Shown: piece by piece, positions 23,091 to 41,807 of the stretch | How positions within the stretch are numbered: the stretch's first letter is position 1 | Layout: every line of letters starts with the position of its first letter | Assembly (NCBI RefSeq): GCF_000091045.1 | Contig: NC_006686.1 | Coordinates: 757,501-821,500 of the forward strand | DNA from: Cryptococcus deneoformans JEC21 | Lineage: Eukaryota > Basidiomycota > Tremellomycetes > Tremellales > Cryptococcaceae | Reading direction: 5' to 3' | DNA length: 64,000 bases | Notes under the pieces: generated by a model | What the model was told of the DNA's origin: nothing | Databases searched by the model: none | The model's input: the letters and a program-made list of their open reading frames with translations, nothing else | Made by a program: the position numbers and the translations under genes

Positions 23091-24417
23091 GTTTCCTAAC
23101 AATGATTCGATAGCAGAGAGTTTGTTTACTCATGATGTGATCTCAAACTGAGGCAGAGCGGCCCAGGAAAATGACGACAGAGTATTGAGGAAAACCTGAA
23201 GAAAAGTTTTTGCAATTGTGACTGAACATACTTATACCCTTCTTTATCCAGCGATTTGTATATACATGACCCAGGTGACTGGGAGTGTGGGCGGCACTTG
23301 TCTGGCGCGAAACTGATGTATTGACTCCTCGTGCTCATTTGCGTGAATTGCTGATGTATTGAAACCCGTTTTCTATGTCACCTTAAATCGGCTTAGTGCC
23401 ATGGAAATGGCAGATTTACTTGAAGTAATGACTCGTGGACCATGGTCAGCAAGCTGGATGCAGATCGGTGCAGCGACTTAGATATGCAAAACAGAAATTC
23501 TCATACCCTTACTGACTGTGCCTCTCGACGCTTGAAATAACCAAAACTGCGATCTTGTCATCGGCTACAAAGTCACTGGTAGTACACTTGAGAATGGCAA
23601 GATGGAATAAAGGAAGTAAATCATAACTAGAGAGAAGCTGAATCCTGACAGGTGAAGGTGAGTCACTTCATTCTTCTTCTTGGTTGCGTCTAATAAAAAT
23701 ACTGGACACAACTTCTTACATTTTCGTGCTGAAAATAATATTAACATCTTATTATCACTATCTGAGACGACGTTGTTGTCATCTTTGTACAACCAGAAAA
23801 TGAACTATAGCAGGGGCAGAAGAAAGTCAGCCGTAATGAAAATAGTGAACTAGAGTAGATAGATGATGAGGTGAAGGTTCGTTGATGATGGTGACGATGT
23901 TGTTCGTTGTTGTTGCTGTATTCTTCTTATCGCGTGCCATTTCTGTCGTTGATTATTTACTGTTCGCACTTGTTATCGATTCTCCCTGCTATACCCTGTA
24001 TCATATCATTGATAGACGACTGTGAACTTCTGTCACAGAGCAAGCAAATGATCTGCTGTTCTCAAAACTATAACGAGCTTATTTGTTACTTGGTAGGCAA
24101 GTGAGCGATTGATCATCGTTTACTCGTTCAATCCGGAGGATTGTTTTTAGATCGTGACACTTGGTTGTCATAGTCAATTATCACTGGATTACATGCTAAA
24201 TCATGACAAACAGCAACGCTAGACCGGTGACCAACAACAATATTCCCGTGACATGTATATATGATAAGGCCTTTTAGAACACGATACATAAGAGATCACG
24301 GGTCACGAAAAACAACAAAACTACAGAATGATAGATATCGCAATACACCACTCTGGATATTATAGTAGAACCAACCGAGCGGGATAGAAAAGATACTGCA
24401 CATGGAAAATGTGGGGA
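23091..24417. other. intergenic, convergent 3' region (1.3 kb)
   Basis: Unusually long gap for this window, between the 3' ends of the branch-point protein gene and RAD54. It is AT-rich; open frames are under 80 codons and show no gene-like composition or splice joining. I could not identify a tRNA, snRNA or snoRNA by eye, but a non-coding RNA gene here cannot be excluded. Confidence 0.4.
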
Positions 24418-27252
24418 TCAGTGAGAAATGTACTGGAAGACGTATGACACCTCTGGGAGACCCAATTCCGCTCTCAATAGGTCGTCATGCATCTTCCCGA
24501 GCTCCTCGTTGGGATAATGATTCCATCTGTCGAATTATCTCAGTATGATGGCAAATATATAGAAAAGCGCTGAGACTTACGTGCTGGCATCGCCATAGAG
24601 CAGGGCTTGGGCCTTGACGAATTGTTTGCCTTCTCGACATCGTTTGCATTTGTATGTATCGTGCGTATCACACAAAGTTTCGGGGTTGAAATTGAACAGT
24701 TGTCGTAGGTCACCCTGCGTGAAATGTCGGGCCGTATCTTCTGCTTCGTCTACCACGCACGCTGAGAGATTTTGCTTTTGACATCTGTAGAGAATTTGTT
24801 AGTGGTACCGCTTGAAGCCCCGGGATCTAGATCACTCCTTACTGTCGTTGGAATATTTTTTCTTCAATAGTACCTGTCGTCTGAAATCGATAGACAAAAC
24901 ATTCTTTCTTTTGGCCATCACGCCAGACACGAGCCAAAGCCTGCTGGTCACTGGCAGGGTTCCAATCCTGGATCACTAATTAGGATACTGTTTCGTGCCA
25001 ATGAAAGAATTCACTCACAGGGTCAAACAGCACCAATCTGTTGGCGCCGATTAAGTTAATGCCACATCCACCTGCCTTGGAGCTAAGCAAAAAGACAAAT
25101 TCCTTGCTTTCGGGCTGATTGAACTGCGCCACAATCTTTGATCTCTTGGGGACCGACATGCTACCGTCTAACCGAAGATAGCCATACCGCTTACTGCGAC
25201 ATAGCTTCTCCATCAGGTCAAGAGTTTGGGTAGCGTTGCTGATGAGTACTATTTTGTCATTTGTGTGGTGGTTTATGTGGTCTAGCATCCTGGAAATCTA
25301 AGTCAGTCCTTAGCCTACAGCAAGTGTATAGATGCTCGCCTTTCAAGAACAACAAATTTCCCAGAATACTGGCAGTTGACGGTTCTGTCCCTGCCCTTCC
25401 CGTTATACCCATCTGGTAACAAGGCTTCGCTGCCAGGAAGGTCTTCGGGTAGATTGAGAAGATCCGGGTGATTAACCAGCTTTCTGAGAAGACCAATGGC
25501 CTTGAGAGGTTGAGAATCTTTTCCTCGAAGGAGGCGTTGGACGTCCTTGGAGGTAACGAAAAGATTGTAGAGCGATGCTTGAAGGGGACTCGGGCGACAG
25601 AATACGACATGCTCGTATTTGACAGGCACTAAATGATTGTCAGAAATTGTCCAACAACCTCATACCGAAACACATACGATATTTGGATAACAGGTCGTTT
25701 GTCCGTCTGATGATGAACTTGCTCACGAGTCCACCAAGCTCTTTTAATTTCGCGTCACTTTCCAATTTTTCTTTCTCCGTTGCATCGGCATCACGCCCTC
25801 TGAGAATTTTGGACTCAAAGTTCTTTTTGAAATCAAGCTTCGAACCAAGATACTCTGGGTTGGCAAAATTCAATAGAGCAAAATACTCAGATAAGTCGTT
25901 TTGTATGGGTGTTCCAGTTAAAATGACTCGACGCTGGACTTTGAGAGAGGTAAGAGCTTGGAAGGTAAGAGTCTCTGCACGCAGATGGTAAGCAAGATCA
26001 CATGGTGCCCGGTCGTATCATCGACATACCCGCGTTTTTGAGCCGATGACCCTCATCAGCAAGAAGCAGCCCAATTTCACAACTAGCCAACTCTTCTTGT
26101 AGAGTTCGCAAAGTCTCATACGACACGATCATCACAGGCAAAGTGACATTCCTGCCGTGTGCTTGCACCCACCGCCTCACAGCGGGGATAAGCTCAGCTT
26201 TTCCCCCTTTGCCGTCCACTACCATAGGACTGACCGCTCCTGTTCCAAGCCATTTGACGAGCTCATTGGCCCAATTACCAACGAGTGACGTGGGGCAGGC
26301 GATAATAACTTTCTCACACGTAGGCTTCCCGGCAACGGGCGACTGCTTGAGAAGTGTCCAAAGGAGAGCGATACATTGCAGAGTTTTTCCGAGACCCATT
26401 TCATCTGCCATGATACATCCCCATGCTCCATCTGCAATCAGACCGGTTGTGCACCGGTATAGGAATTTCACACCTTCGATTTGGTGAGGTCGCAAGACTT
26501 TCGAAAGCCTTGGGTCTATGACAACTGGCACCTTGACAACCTGCTTATTCTTCTTTTCATCAACAATACCAAGGATGGCCTTCAAGCTTCTATGCGGCCC
26601 CTTGTTCAATTCTTCTTTCTTCTTCATTTCTTCATGAAATTCTGCTGCCTTCATATCCTCTGGATTCGGCTTATCATCAATAGTGGGATCGAACAGAACG
26701 ATAGCATGGTCGTCCATAGGATTGTGTAGAGGCCTGGGGATAAGAGTAGGATGTCTGCGGGCACCAAGAGAGGCATGGGAAAGCGAGTGTATTATGGGTT
26801 CTGAGGTCTTGGGGCAATACATGACTGGGATTGAGAAGCTAATGGTTGCCGGTCAATCATCATGAGATGAATGAGGAAAAGGGAGAACAGGCCACAGACC
26901 TTTTTGTAAATACCCCTGACTTGTCTTTTGGTTGAAACACCGGAAATTTTCTATTACACCATTTGGCCATATCGCCCAACACGCCATCGGAGCCATACTC
27001 CTTGTTACCCATAGCAAATTTGCCTTTCTTGCTGGCCCTTCCTTCATTATTGTCTTCATAATCGCCACTGCCATCAAAGGATCCTTCTTCTTTATACGAG
27101 ACCGCTTTCCGCTTTCGCGCTGGAAGTGCTGATTCGCGTTTAGGTGCTGAAGATTTGGGTACCTTGAAGGGAGTGGATACGATACCGTAGCCCCCAGAAG
27201 TGGCTGAGGTGAGCGGCGGCTCGCTGGGACGTTGAATTGTTCTCCGAAGCAT
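24418..27252 (-). CDS. RAD54: DNA repair ATPase Rad54 (Swi2/Snf2 family)
   Basis: Exons 27252-26900, 26838-26030, 25974-25678, 25628-25340, 25289-25019, 24967-24843, 24784-24581 and 24526-24418 give 818 residues. Rad54 is a dsDNA translocase that works with Rad51 in homologous recombination. Helicase motifs: [15 protein letters not shown] (Q/I region), Walker [11 protein letters not shown], motif II in the Rad54 form [25 protein letters not shown] (motif III), [14 protein letters not shown] (motif V) and [18 protein letters not shown] (motif VI). The N-terminus carries a basic segment (PARKRKA), a likely nuclear signal. The intron 25290-25339 uses a GC donor, which alone restores LERMLDHIN. 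A Cys-rich C-terminal part ([12 protein letters not shown]) matches the Rad54 zinc region. Confidence 0.96.
25290..25339 (-). other. GC-AG intron in RAD54
   Basis: The donor reads AAAG|GCGAGC and the acceptor TTTCCAG, 50 nt. The only alternative GT donor keeping the frame would leave a 29-nt intron, which is too short. Confidence 0.75.
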
Positions 27253-28588
27253 GTTGAAATAGGATGGAACGGCAAGAGCGGGAGATAAATGTGGATGGAA
27301 GAAAATTTCCAGTGGCGAAAGGAAGGAATAATAGAGGGATGTCTTATGTTGGGATAGGAAGCAAGGCGCGTCGCGTCTCGACGAGCAGTCCAGTCAGCTT
27401 TCTGACGTGGCATTTAAGAGGATGAGGCGGCGGCGGCGGCGGCCGGCGGCTGGTGGGCGGCCACAACCGCAGACGAGCGAAGAACGAACACAGCAGCTGG
27501 ATCACATGCGATGCACATCCGAGAACAGTCGCGTGGATTTCCCTGAAAATTGAAGTACGATGACGATTGCGACTCCTGAATGTTAAAGGGAGAAATCCCC
27601 GCAAAAGGAAGACGACTCCAGAGCGCGGCCGGTCACGAGGCGAATCCTGAATTATTCGAAAGCACTCCCGTTCTGCCGCCTCACGAATATAAACACTTCC
27701 CAGCCAGCTCTTTCTACTGTGCGCTGTCGCTTCTTCAGTTCCTCCGCTTCCCTCTCACTCCTGCCATAGCTGTCTCTGCTTGATCTACTCCCTTCGCCCT
27801 TTCTGCTCTCGAACACCCGCCCCGTGTCCTCGACCAGCCCGTAACACCTCCCCCAACGCATCACATTCCAATCTTTTTCTCTGCCACATCACACCTTTAG
27901 AATTTGGCGGTTCTCTACATTTAAACACCTGTGAGTCGAGTTTCTGGCTTGTGTGTGCGCCGGGAAAGACTAGAGGCAAGACTGCACCATGACTGTACGC
28001 TGTGGCTTGTGGAATTTTGCTATGCCCGTGTAGCGATTCTGCCGCGCCGCATAGCTGCAATCGTTTTCTTTTGGATATCTTGCCGTATGCTGTATATAAT
28101 CAGTATGGGCGAAAATCTCTATCTTGCATTTACAAACACCTTTTACAAGTTGTGTCTTTGTGATTCCTTTGTTTCATGACTTTTTCCTGAAGCTTGTTAA
28201 AGAATATGCTGACCCGATTTCGTTCTTGCCGTTTTTCTCACTTCGCCTCCAATCGTCATGACTCGTGCATGCCACAAACGCCACCTCGCATCATTTTTAT
28301 CGTGTACCCATTCCCTGTGTGGCATTTCTTGGATCGGCTTGCTTGCTTCATCCCCTCGTCAATCCGTCAACGCGCCACGTACACAAACAAAACAAACTCC
28401 TTCGCTGCTGGGTCATCAACCGCCATCTCATCTCATCGCAACCGCAACTGGCCTCTTTACCCCTCCTTTGGTTTTGTTCCACGCCTCGTTCAACTTGTCT
28501 ATTTGGCCACTCCATCTCCATTTTAACCTTAATTGATTTCATTCTTGTGTCTTTTAACTTAGTTCTTCCTTCATTCACTCAAGATCAC
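27253..28588. promoter_or_regulatory. long divergent region RAD54 / GFA1 with probable GFA1 leader
   Basis: 1.3 kb between divergent starts. A GGC-type trinucleotide run lies at 27426-27442 near RAD54. Pyrimidine-rich stretches (about 27690-27840 and 28190-28570) precede GFA1 and look like promoter and leader sequence. A good donor (CACCT|GTGAGT, near 27931) suggests a leader intron, but I could not fix its acceptor. Small upstream ATG frames are present. No named element can be assigned. Confidence 0.4.
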
Positions 28589-31126
<2,538 letters not shown>

Positions 31127-31535
31127 CATGGACTGTTCATAGGACTTTTTTCCTTCCGTTTTTATTAATCCCACATTAAGACCCTCATTTTGGCTCACGA
31201 TGACCCATATACTATTCTACGTCTCTCGCTATTGCTTGAACTGTTTTTATATACTCTGGGCACAGCAGGAACGTATAGTCCTTTGTCCCACTCTTCTGCT
31301 TCATGATTCGCGCGCATTTTTTGGTATGTACATAATGAAGTCTTAAATACAAATATCGTTTTTGCATTGGTCCATGTACGTTACTCGTCATTTGAATATA
31401 TTGAAAGACGAAAGATGAGCAAGGTGCTGATGCTTAAACGATGGTGTATAATGACTGGCGTTCGTACTGTGGGTGTTCATGCAGCCTTTTCACAATACAA
31501 ATATACTCTAACCTTGAAATTTATGTGCGACGGCC
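31127..31535. other. intergenic, convergent 3' region
   Basis: About 410 bases between the stops of GFA1 and the sphingoid base kinase gene. AT-rich 3' untranslated sequence; nothing else seen. Confidence 0.4.
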
Positions 31536-33758
31536 TTAACTCTTTCCAGTGGGCTTCTTCAAGAAATCGGAGGTGAAAAAGTCTCCGTTTAGGCTAAGAA
31601 GATTGGCAACTCGAGTATGTACCTCGACATGGAACGATTCAAAGGGGAAGGCTTCGCCATCTATACGACAAGGTCAAAAAGGGTCTGTAACAGAACGATA
31701 GGGTAGAGGTAACTTACCGATGGTAAAAAGTGGTTGATTCTCCGTGTCCAAGTTCTCTGCGATGAACTGTGAAACTGCGCTCTGTCAACCCAGCAGAAAC
31801 TTTACGTCCATCCGAAGAAGGCACGCTCACCCTTGTAGTAGTACTGGCAATCCATCCAATATGTCTCTCCTTTTTCGGCGCCGGCAATCGCATTTGCCAT
31901 AGTCAGCCTCGGTACTACGCTTTGGACAACTACATCTATCAGGCCATCTCCTGGGATGGAGACAGGCCATTGCATCAGATCTCGAGCCACCCAACGCATC
32001 ATTCCAGCACTGCGGAGAGTTAGGCATTGGCATCTGTATCGCGGACTTTTAAGAGTTGTGGACACATACTAGAAATATAGAATCTCTTGTCCGTCAACCC
32101 ACTTGTTTTGTGCTGAAGCCTTGCGTAGTGCCTTCAAACTCTGAATAGACTTTTTGGGCTTGATGGATGACTTCTTCGGGAGACTCTCAATAGTTAGCCA
32201 AGTCTCATCGTGTTTCAGTGGCAGAGCATCTGGAATAGGACCGTGGTCCGGGACATAATTAGCGTTGGCAGGCTTTGGTGGTGTGTGGCTGGCAGATGAT
32301 ATAGGTTCTCCGATAACTGCTGAGGGTTCGTGCTCGCCGATGATATTATCGTTCGTAGAGACCGGCGTCTCACCGTCCACGCTCATATTTCTCGTCCCGT
32401 TGATCAACGGAGTAACAGCACCCTCCGTCGTCCCTTGCTGTGTCCGTTCCTTTGCCTTTTTAGCCATGTTCTGCTTGTCGTCTTCGACAACTTTGAGCCT
32501 CAATCGACAACGAGCGCCCTTATTGTTCGCTATTCCTTTAAGAAACCCAACTAAAAAGCGGGTATCCCCCATCCACCTGAGATTTTCTGTACCAATGTCG
32601 AGATCTACCATGAGACCAATTGCCTGAGAAAGGAAAGCGAAGCGTCGGGTCATGGATGGGAGGATAAGGACGGAGCAAAGATCAATGGGGAGGTTACATC
32701 CTAAAATGCCATTTAGGTCTATGCGTTTTACTGGAAGCTTGGATCTCACCTTTGATAATGTTGAGTACAGCTAAAGGTATGTTGAAAGTGTCCTTAACGC
32801 CGAATAAGTTTGTGCAGACAGCATTGGCTGAACCTAGCTAGAGAGGTCAAATGTATTTTTCTGTTGTGCGAGGAATTCCAAAATTTACCTGTTGGGATGG
32901 GAGCGATAGGCGTCAGCAACGCCTTGCGGGCGTCTGAGCGGGATGCAAGGCCGTTGACAACCTCATAAACAAGACCGTCTCCAGAGGCAGTGACAATCAC
33001 ACTTAATTATTATTGGTTAGACGAGCGCAGAGTGTTGGTGACTCGTAAGATTTAGCCTGCTTACTCGTATATCAGATCCATAGAACTTGCAATCTCTTCG
33101 GCATGTAGCCTGTGAGTAGTTTCTGGAATATACATTTCAGCTCTGCGTTTCAACGATAGGAGCCTGGGAGATGCCTGGTGGATTACCTTTGACGGTTACA
33201 GTTGTTCCCGCTGCTTCAAGTATAGGAATAACAGTATCTTGTACTATATCCTTTGCTTTACCCTTTCCGCCTACGGGGTTGACCAAGATCAAAACATTTC
33301 TGAAGGGCTTGATCGCTGGTGAGTGTGATCAGCACTCTATAGTTCGAGCGGAGACAAAAGAGGGACACACAGCCATAAGCTGCCTCCATTAGCATTCTTA
33401 TCCACTCATTCGTTTCTGGTATGTTGATGGGTTCCACCAATACATGAAGTTTGACGAGTTTCAGCTGCGTGCCCATGCCCCCTCCTAGACAATGCAGGTC
33501 CAGCCGCCGTGCTGAGTTCTCAGGAGCAGGGGCGAGATATGCCTTGAGAAAGTTCGTCAGAGGGCACGTGAGTAGCCGCTTGGGAGCTGTAATTCCAAGT
33601 CAGTACAAATTCATGGAGAGCGAACGCTTGTATAGGAGATTTTGCTTACGCGGGCCATCGCCCGAGAGCTGGAGCACGTCGAGAGTGGACGGCTGGATGA
33701 TGAGCAGGCCACGGTTGTTATTGTGGAGGATGACGGGGAGGTGGTGTGGAGGACGCAT
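31536..33758 (-). CDS. sphingoid long-chain base kinase (Lcb4/Lcb5, sphingosine kinase)
   Basis: Ten exons, 33758-33650, 33586-33371, 33315-33187, 33140-33065, 33001-32889, 32833-32750, 32700-32070, 32009-31831, 31774-31718 and 31660-31536, give 572 residues. The enzyme phosphorylates sphingoid bases to the signalling lipids sphingosine or phytosphingosine 1-phosphate. Diacylglycerol-kinase-fold motifs: ILVNPVGGKGKAKD (nucleotide loop), TASGDGLVYEVVNGL (SGDG motif) and IAPIPTGSANAVCTNL, with IGLMVDLDIGTENLRWMGDTRF in the C4 region. A Lys/Ser/Thr-rich linker of about 130 residues splits the C-terminal lobe, which resumes at FYAGMMRWVARDLMQ and ends in a VHTRVANLLSLNG strand. The start at 33758 is inferred from frame continuity. 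Divergent from UreD, 189 bp between starts. Confidence 0.93.
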
Positions 33759-33947
33759 TGTGGGGGTGTAGAGGTGGGCTGTCCATCCATGTACGGGTGT
33801 CAGATTGTGGCTGGCGGTATTTATCTACGGGATGTATGGTGGGGAGGGACAATGGCCGAGGGCTATGGAAAGTGGCGACGTCATGGTTTTAGGAAGAGCC
33901 TGCAGAGGAGATCCAAGTCGGGGGGAAGAGTAGGAAGTGTATCTGAT

Positions 33948-34931
33948 ATGCCCCCGCCGATGAAAGCCCCGCTGCGGAACCCCCCCCGCCTTCTGGCAGG
34001 AGAAGGCCGGGTGCACCTCTCCGCCTCCAACGCACACCCGAGCTTCTCCACCCGCCTCGCAGCATACCCGCTCAAACTCCTCTCCCCAATTCCGCTCCCT
34101 TCACAGCCCTCAAACTTCGCCGTCCTCTACACTCTTGCCTATGGCGGAGGCCTTGTGGCTGGCGATCTCGTCAGTCTAAGCGTGGTGCTTGACCCGGGGT
34201 GTGGGCTCGTCATGCTCACCCAGGGCACCACCAAAGTATACAAGCGTCGTCCAGGCCTTCGCCCGCTTTCCCACTTGCATACCTCTCCGCCATCTTCAGA
34301 CCCCAACCTCACACGCCAGAGGATGCACATACGTCTTTCCTCATCATCCTTCTTACTCCTCTTACCTGAATCTGTTTCCCCCTTCCGCGCATCTATCTAC
34401 TCCCAGACCCAGCGCTTCGTCCTTCCTGCAGATAGGACGGCATCAGTTCTCATTCTTGATTGGGTCAATTCAGGCCGAGGGCAAAGGCCGCAAGAAGTTG
34501 ATGAGGAGATTTGGAGCATGGATAGCTACGGGTCAACGAACGAGATTTGGGTAGGAGATGAGAGAATCATGAGGGAACGCATGGTGCTCGATAATTCCCA
34601 TTTTGCTTTGAATGCTGGCGGCTCTCTGTCTCCTATCGCAAACCAACTGTCGCCATACAATGTCTACGCCACTATTCTAATCCTTGGTCCCCATTTTACC
34701 ACCCTTTTCTCGTATCTCGCGTATCTCTCCGATCATTCTCGGCAGTTCCAGCTGAAGGAGCCTCCAGGTTTGGCATGGAGTTTTAGTGAGATAGATGGCA
34801 AGCTGCAGGCGGGAGTAGTCAGAATTGCAGCATGTGAAGTGGAAGATGCTAGGAAATGGCTGAGAGAAGTTATGACTGCAGGTGGTGTTGCGGCTCTGGT
34901 AGGAGAGGGGATGTGGCCGAGGTGTATTTAG
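33948..34931 (+). CDS. URE4: urease accessory protein UreD
   Basis: A single exon of 327 residues starting at ATG 33948 (MPPPMKAP), chosen because the homologous region begins directly after it; the open frame extends further upstream but overlaps the promoter and first exon of the kinase gene. UreD (with UreF and UreG) loads nickel into urease. Family features: PLKLLSP, YTLAYGGGLVAGD, LMLTQGTTKVYK-type motif (VMLTQGTTKVYKRRPG), YLPESVSPFRAS-like LLLPESVSPFRASIYSQTQRF, and LDWVNSGR. In Cryptococcus neoformans the UreD orthologue is named URE4 and urease contributes to virulence (established knowledge). Very GC-rich N-terminal part. Confidence 0.93.
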   Translation: MPPPMKAPLRNPPRLLAGEGRVHLSASNAHPSFSTRLAAYPLKLLSPIPLPSQPSNFAVLYTLAYGGGLVAGDLVSLSVVLDPGCGLVMLTQGTTKVYKRRPGLRPLSHLHTSPPSSDPNLTRQRMHIRLSSSSFLLLLPESVSPFRASIYSQTQRFVLPADRTASVLILDWVNSGRGQRPQEVDEEIWSMDSYGSTNEIWVGDERIMRERMVLDNSHFALNAGGSLSPIANQLSPYNVYATILILGPHFTTLFSYLAYLSDHSRQFQLKEPPGLAWSFSEIDGKLQAGVVRIAACEVEDARKWLREVMTAGGVAALVGEGMWPRCI

Positions 34932-35166
34932 CTCCAAACAAATAATTGTTATACTTCGGGTTGAGTGATTTTTAATTGTACCAAGTCACGCTCAATAGCC
35001 GTCAGTAGCATATATAAAAAATGATGGGACGGCCATGGATGACCATGGCAGTGCATGATGCAAATAATTACAACCGATAATCCGACTTCCAAAGCGTAAA
35101 TTTACAGAAACCTCATTATGTGCTCTCTCTTTACTCCCTTTTACTCTAACGGTGATTCTATCTCGA

Positions 35167-39664
<4,498 letters not shown>

Positions 39665-40023
39665 TGTGCTCTACTGTATGTGTCTCCACTTGCCATGTTC
39701 TATGTGTAGGCCACAGAGAGGGCGAAGGCTGTAGATGGGTTGAAAGAAATGGGGAAATCAGGTGGGGAACCTACTCAGCAACGCGACTGGGACGAAGTGT
39801 CAGATCGCGCTCATGTTTCTCACTTCCGAAAGTCGCGTCAGCTACTTCTTATTACGTAAAAGAAAATGCAAGGGAATGATAGACAAGCAAATACGCCACA
39901 GCATTGAAATACCGAAACACCGTGGTAAAGGATGGTGAAATGTTAAAATCTCGCCTGGCAGCTTTGCCGTGCGAATAACTGGGTCTCACGGGCACTTCCA
40001 TATACCTCAAAATAACAATAAAA
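39665..40023. promoter_or_regulatory. bidirectional promoter, SMC3 / CBF5
   Basis: 359 bases between divergent start codons. No identifiable element beyond AT-rich stretches. Confidence 0.45.
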
Positions 40024-41685
40024 ATGGCTGTTGCCAGCTCATCCACCCTCACTGACAGCCAGGTCAGCAAGATCCAGCAAGATTCCGACTTCTCCATCAA
40101 GAGCGAGTCCGTCACCCCCAAGCTCGGTACGCATCTCCCCTCCTTTTCAGAGAGTGGGGCTAATGTTTGGCAGACACTTCTCAATGGCCTCTTTTGCTTA
40201 AGAACTACGATAAGTTGCTTGTTCGATCTTCTCATTTTACTCCAATCCCCTCCGTGAGCATATTTTCGCTTTTTATTCAAGGCCTAACTAAACATCATTC
40301 AACTAGGGTATCTCACCTCTCAAACGCGACCTCCAAACTTATGTCAAGTCTGGTGTCATTAACCTCGACAAGCCTTCCAACCCGTCTTCTCACGAAGTTG
40401 TTGCTTGGTTGAAGCGAATTCTGCGAGTCGAGAAGACCGGCCACTCAGGTACCCTTGATCCCAAGGTCACTGGTTGTTTGATTGTCTGTATCGACAGAGC
40501 TACTCGACTGGTCAAGTCCCAGCAAGGTGCAGGAAAGGAATACGTGTGTGTGGTTCGATTCCACGACAAGTTGCAGGACGAAAAGGCTTTGCCTCGAGCT
40601 TTGGAGACCCTCACTGGCGCCCTTTTCCAACGACCGCCCCTCATCTCCGCCGTCAAGCGTCAGCTTCGTGTTCGAACAATCTACGAGTCCAAGTTGATTG
40701 AATACGACAATGAAAGAAACCTTGGTGTATTTTGGGTGTCTTGTGAGGCTGGTACTTATATTAGGACTCTGTGTGTCCACTTGGGATTGCTCTTGGGTGT
40801 CGGTGCCCACATGCAAGAACTCAGACGTGTAAGGAGTGGTATCACTGGCGAGAATGATGACATCGTGTCTATGCACGATGTATTGGATGCCCAGTGGTTG
40901 TACGATAACACTCGTGACGGTGAGTCCTTTTTTTATCCTTATTTTGTATGTGCTCATACGAGGATTTAGAATCCTACCTTCGTCGAGTGATTCGCCCTCT
41001 TGAGTCTCTTCTCGTCAATTACAAGCGTATCGTCGTTAAAGATTCCGCCGTCAACGCCATTTGCTATGGTGCCAAGCTCATGATTCCAGGTCTTTTGCGA
41101 TACGAAGCAGACATTGAAGTCAATGAAGAGGTTGTTCTCATGACCACAAAGGGTGAGGCTATCGCCATTGGTATCGCCCAAATGTCCACTGTCGACCTTG
41201 CCTCTTGCGATCATGGTGTGGTAGCCAAGGTGAAGAGATGCATCATGAACAGGGATCTTTACCCTAGGAAGTGGGGACTTGGTCCCAAGGCTCAAGAAAA
41301 GAAGAAGATGATCAAGAAGGGAGAGTTGGACAAGTATGGCAAGCCTATCGAAGGTGTTACCCCTCAACAATGGTCCTCGGGTTATATTGACTACAATGAC
41401 CCTGATGCTGTGCCTGCTTCTGGATCCAACGATCTCTTGCCCACCCAACCTCCCACTGCAGAAGATGTGAAGATGGAGCCGGTCGAGGTCAAGGTTGAGG
41501 CGGACGAGAAAAAGCGCAAGCGCGAGGAAGAGGAAGTTGGATCACCAAAGGCTGAGGAGAAGAAGAAAAAGAAGAAGGTGAAGACTGAGGATGGTGCGGA
41601 GCGAGAGGAAACTGCTGAGGAGAGGGCGGCAAGGAAAGCTGCCAAGAAGGAGAAGAAGGAGAAAAAGAAGGCGAAGGAGGAGTAG
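40024..41685 (+). CDS. CBF5: H/ACA snoRNP pseudouridine synthase Cbf5 (dyskerin)
   Basis: Exons 40024-40126, 40174-40253, 40307-40919 and 40970-41685 give 503 residues. Cbf5 is the catalytic subunit of H/ACA RNPs, which pseudouridylate rRNA and snRNA in the nucleolus. TruB motifs: [16 protein letters not shown], catalytic Asp in [16 protein letters not shown], and [16 protein letters not shown]. The PUA domain follows ([35 protein letters not shown]). The C-terminus is a Lys/Glu-rich tail with KKKKKK and [11 protein letters not shown] runs, as in other eukaryotic Cbf5, serving as a nucleolar signal. Converges on the aminopeptidase gene with 122 bp between stops. Confidence 0.97.
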
Positions 41686-41807
41686 GTCTGGGTTTTTTGC
41701 GTCTTATAGAGGGCTCTTGGATTCTGTATGTACCGTATCTGCATTTCAACATCCCATACCATTGCCTATATGCCTACAGTAGTTCATCTACAATACTCAT
41801 TGCTTAC

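Noticed and set aside
27421..27450. CpG/GGC-rich block as a possible CRISPR or methylation island
   Set aside because: A short trinucleotide run with no spacer-repeat structure, typical of a GC-rich promoter patch.
34189..34554. Alternative reading frames across UreD
   Set aside because: They are shadows of a conserved single-exon UreD gene; the UreD frame carries all family motifs.
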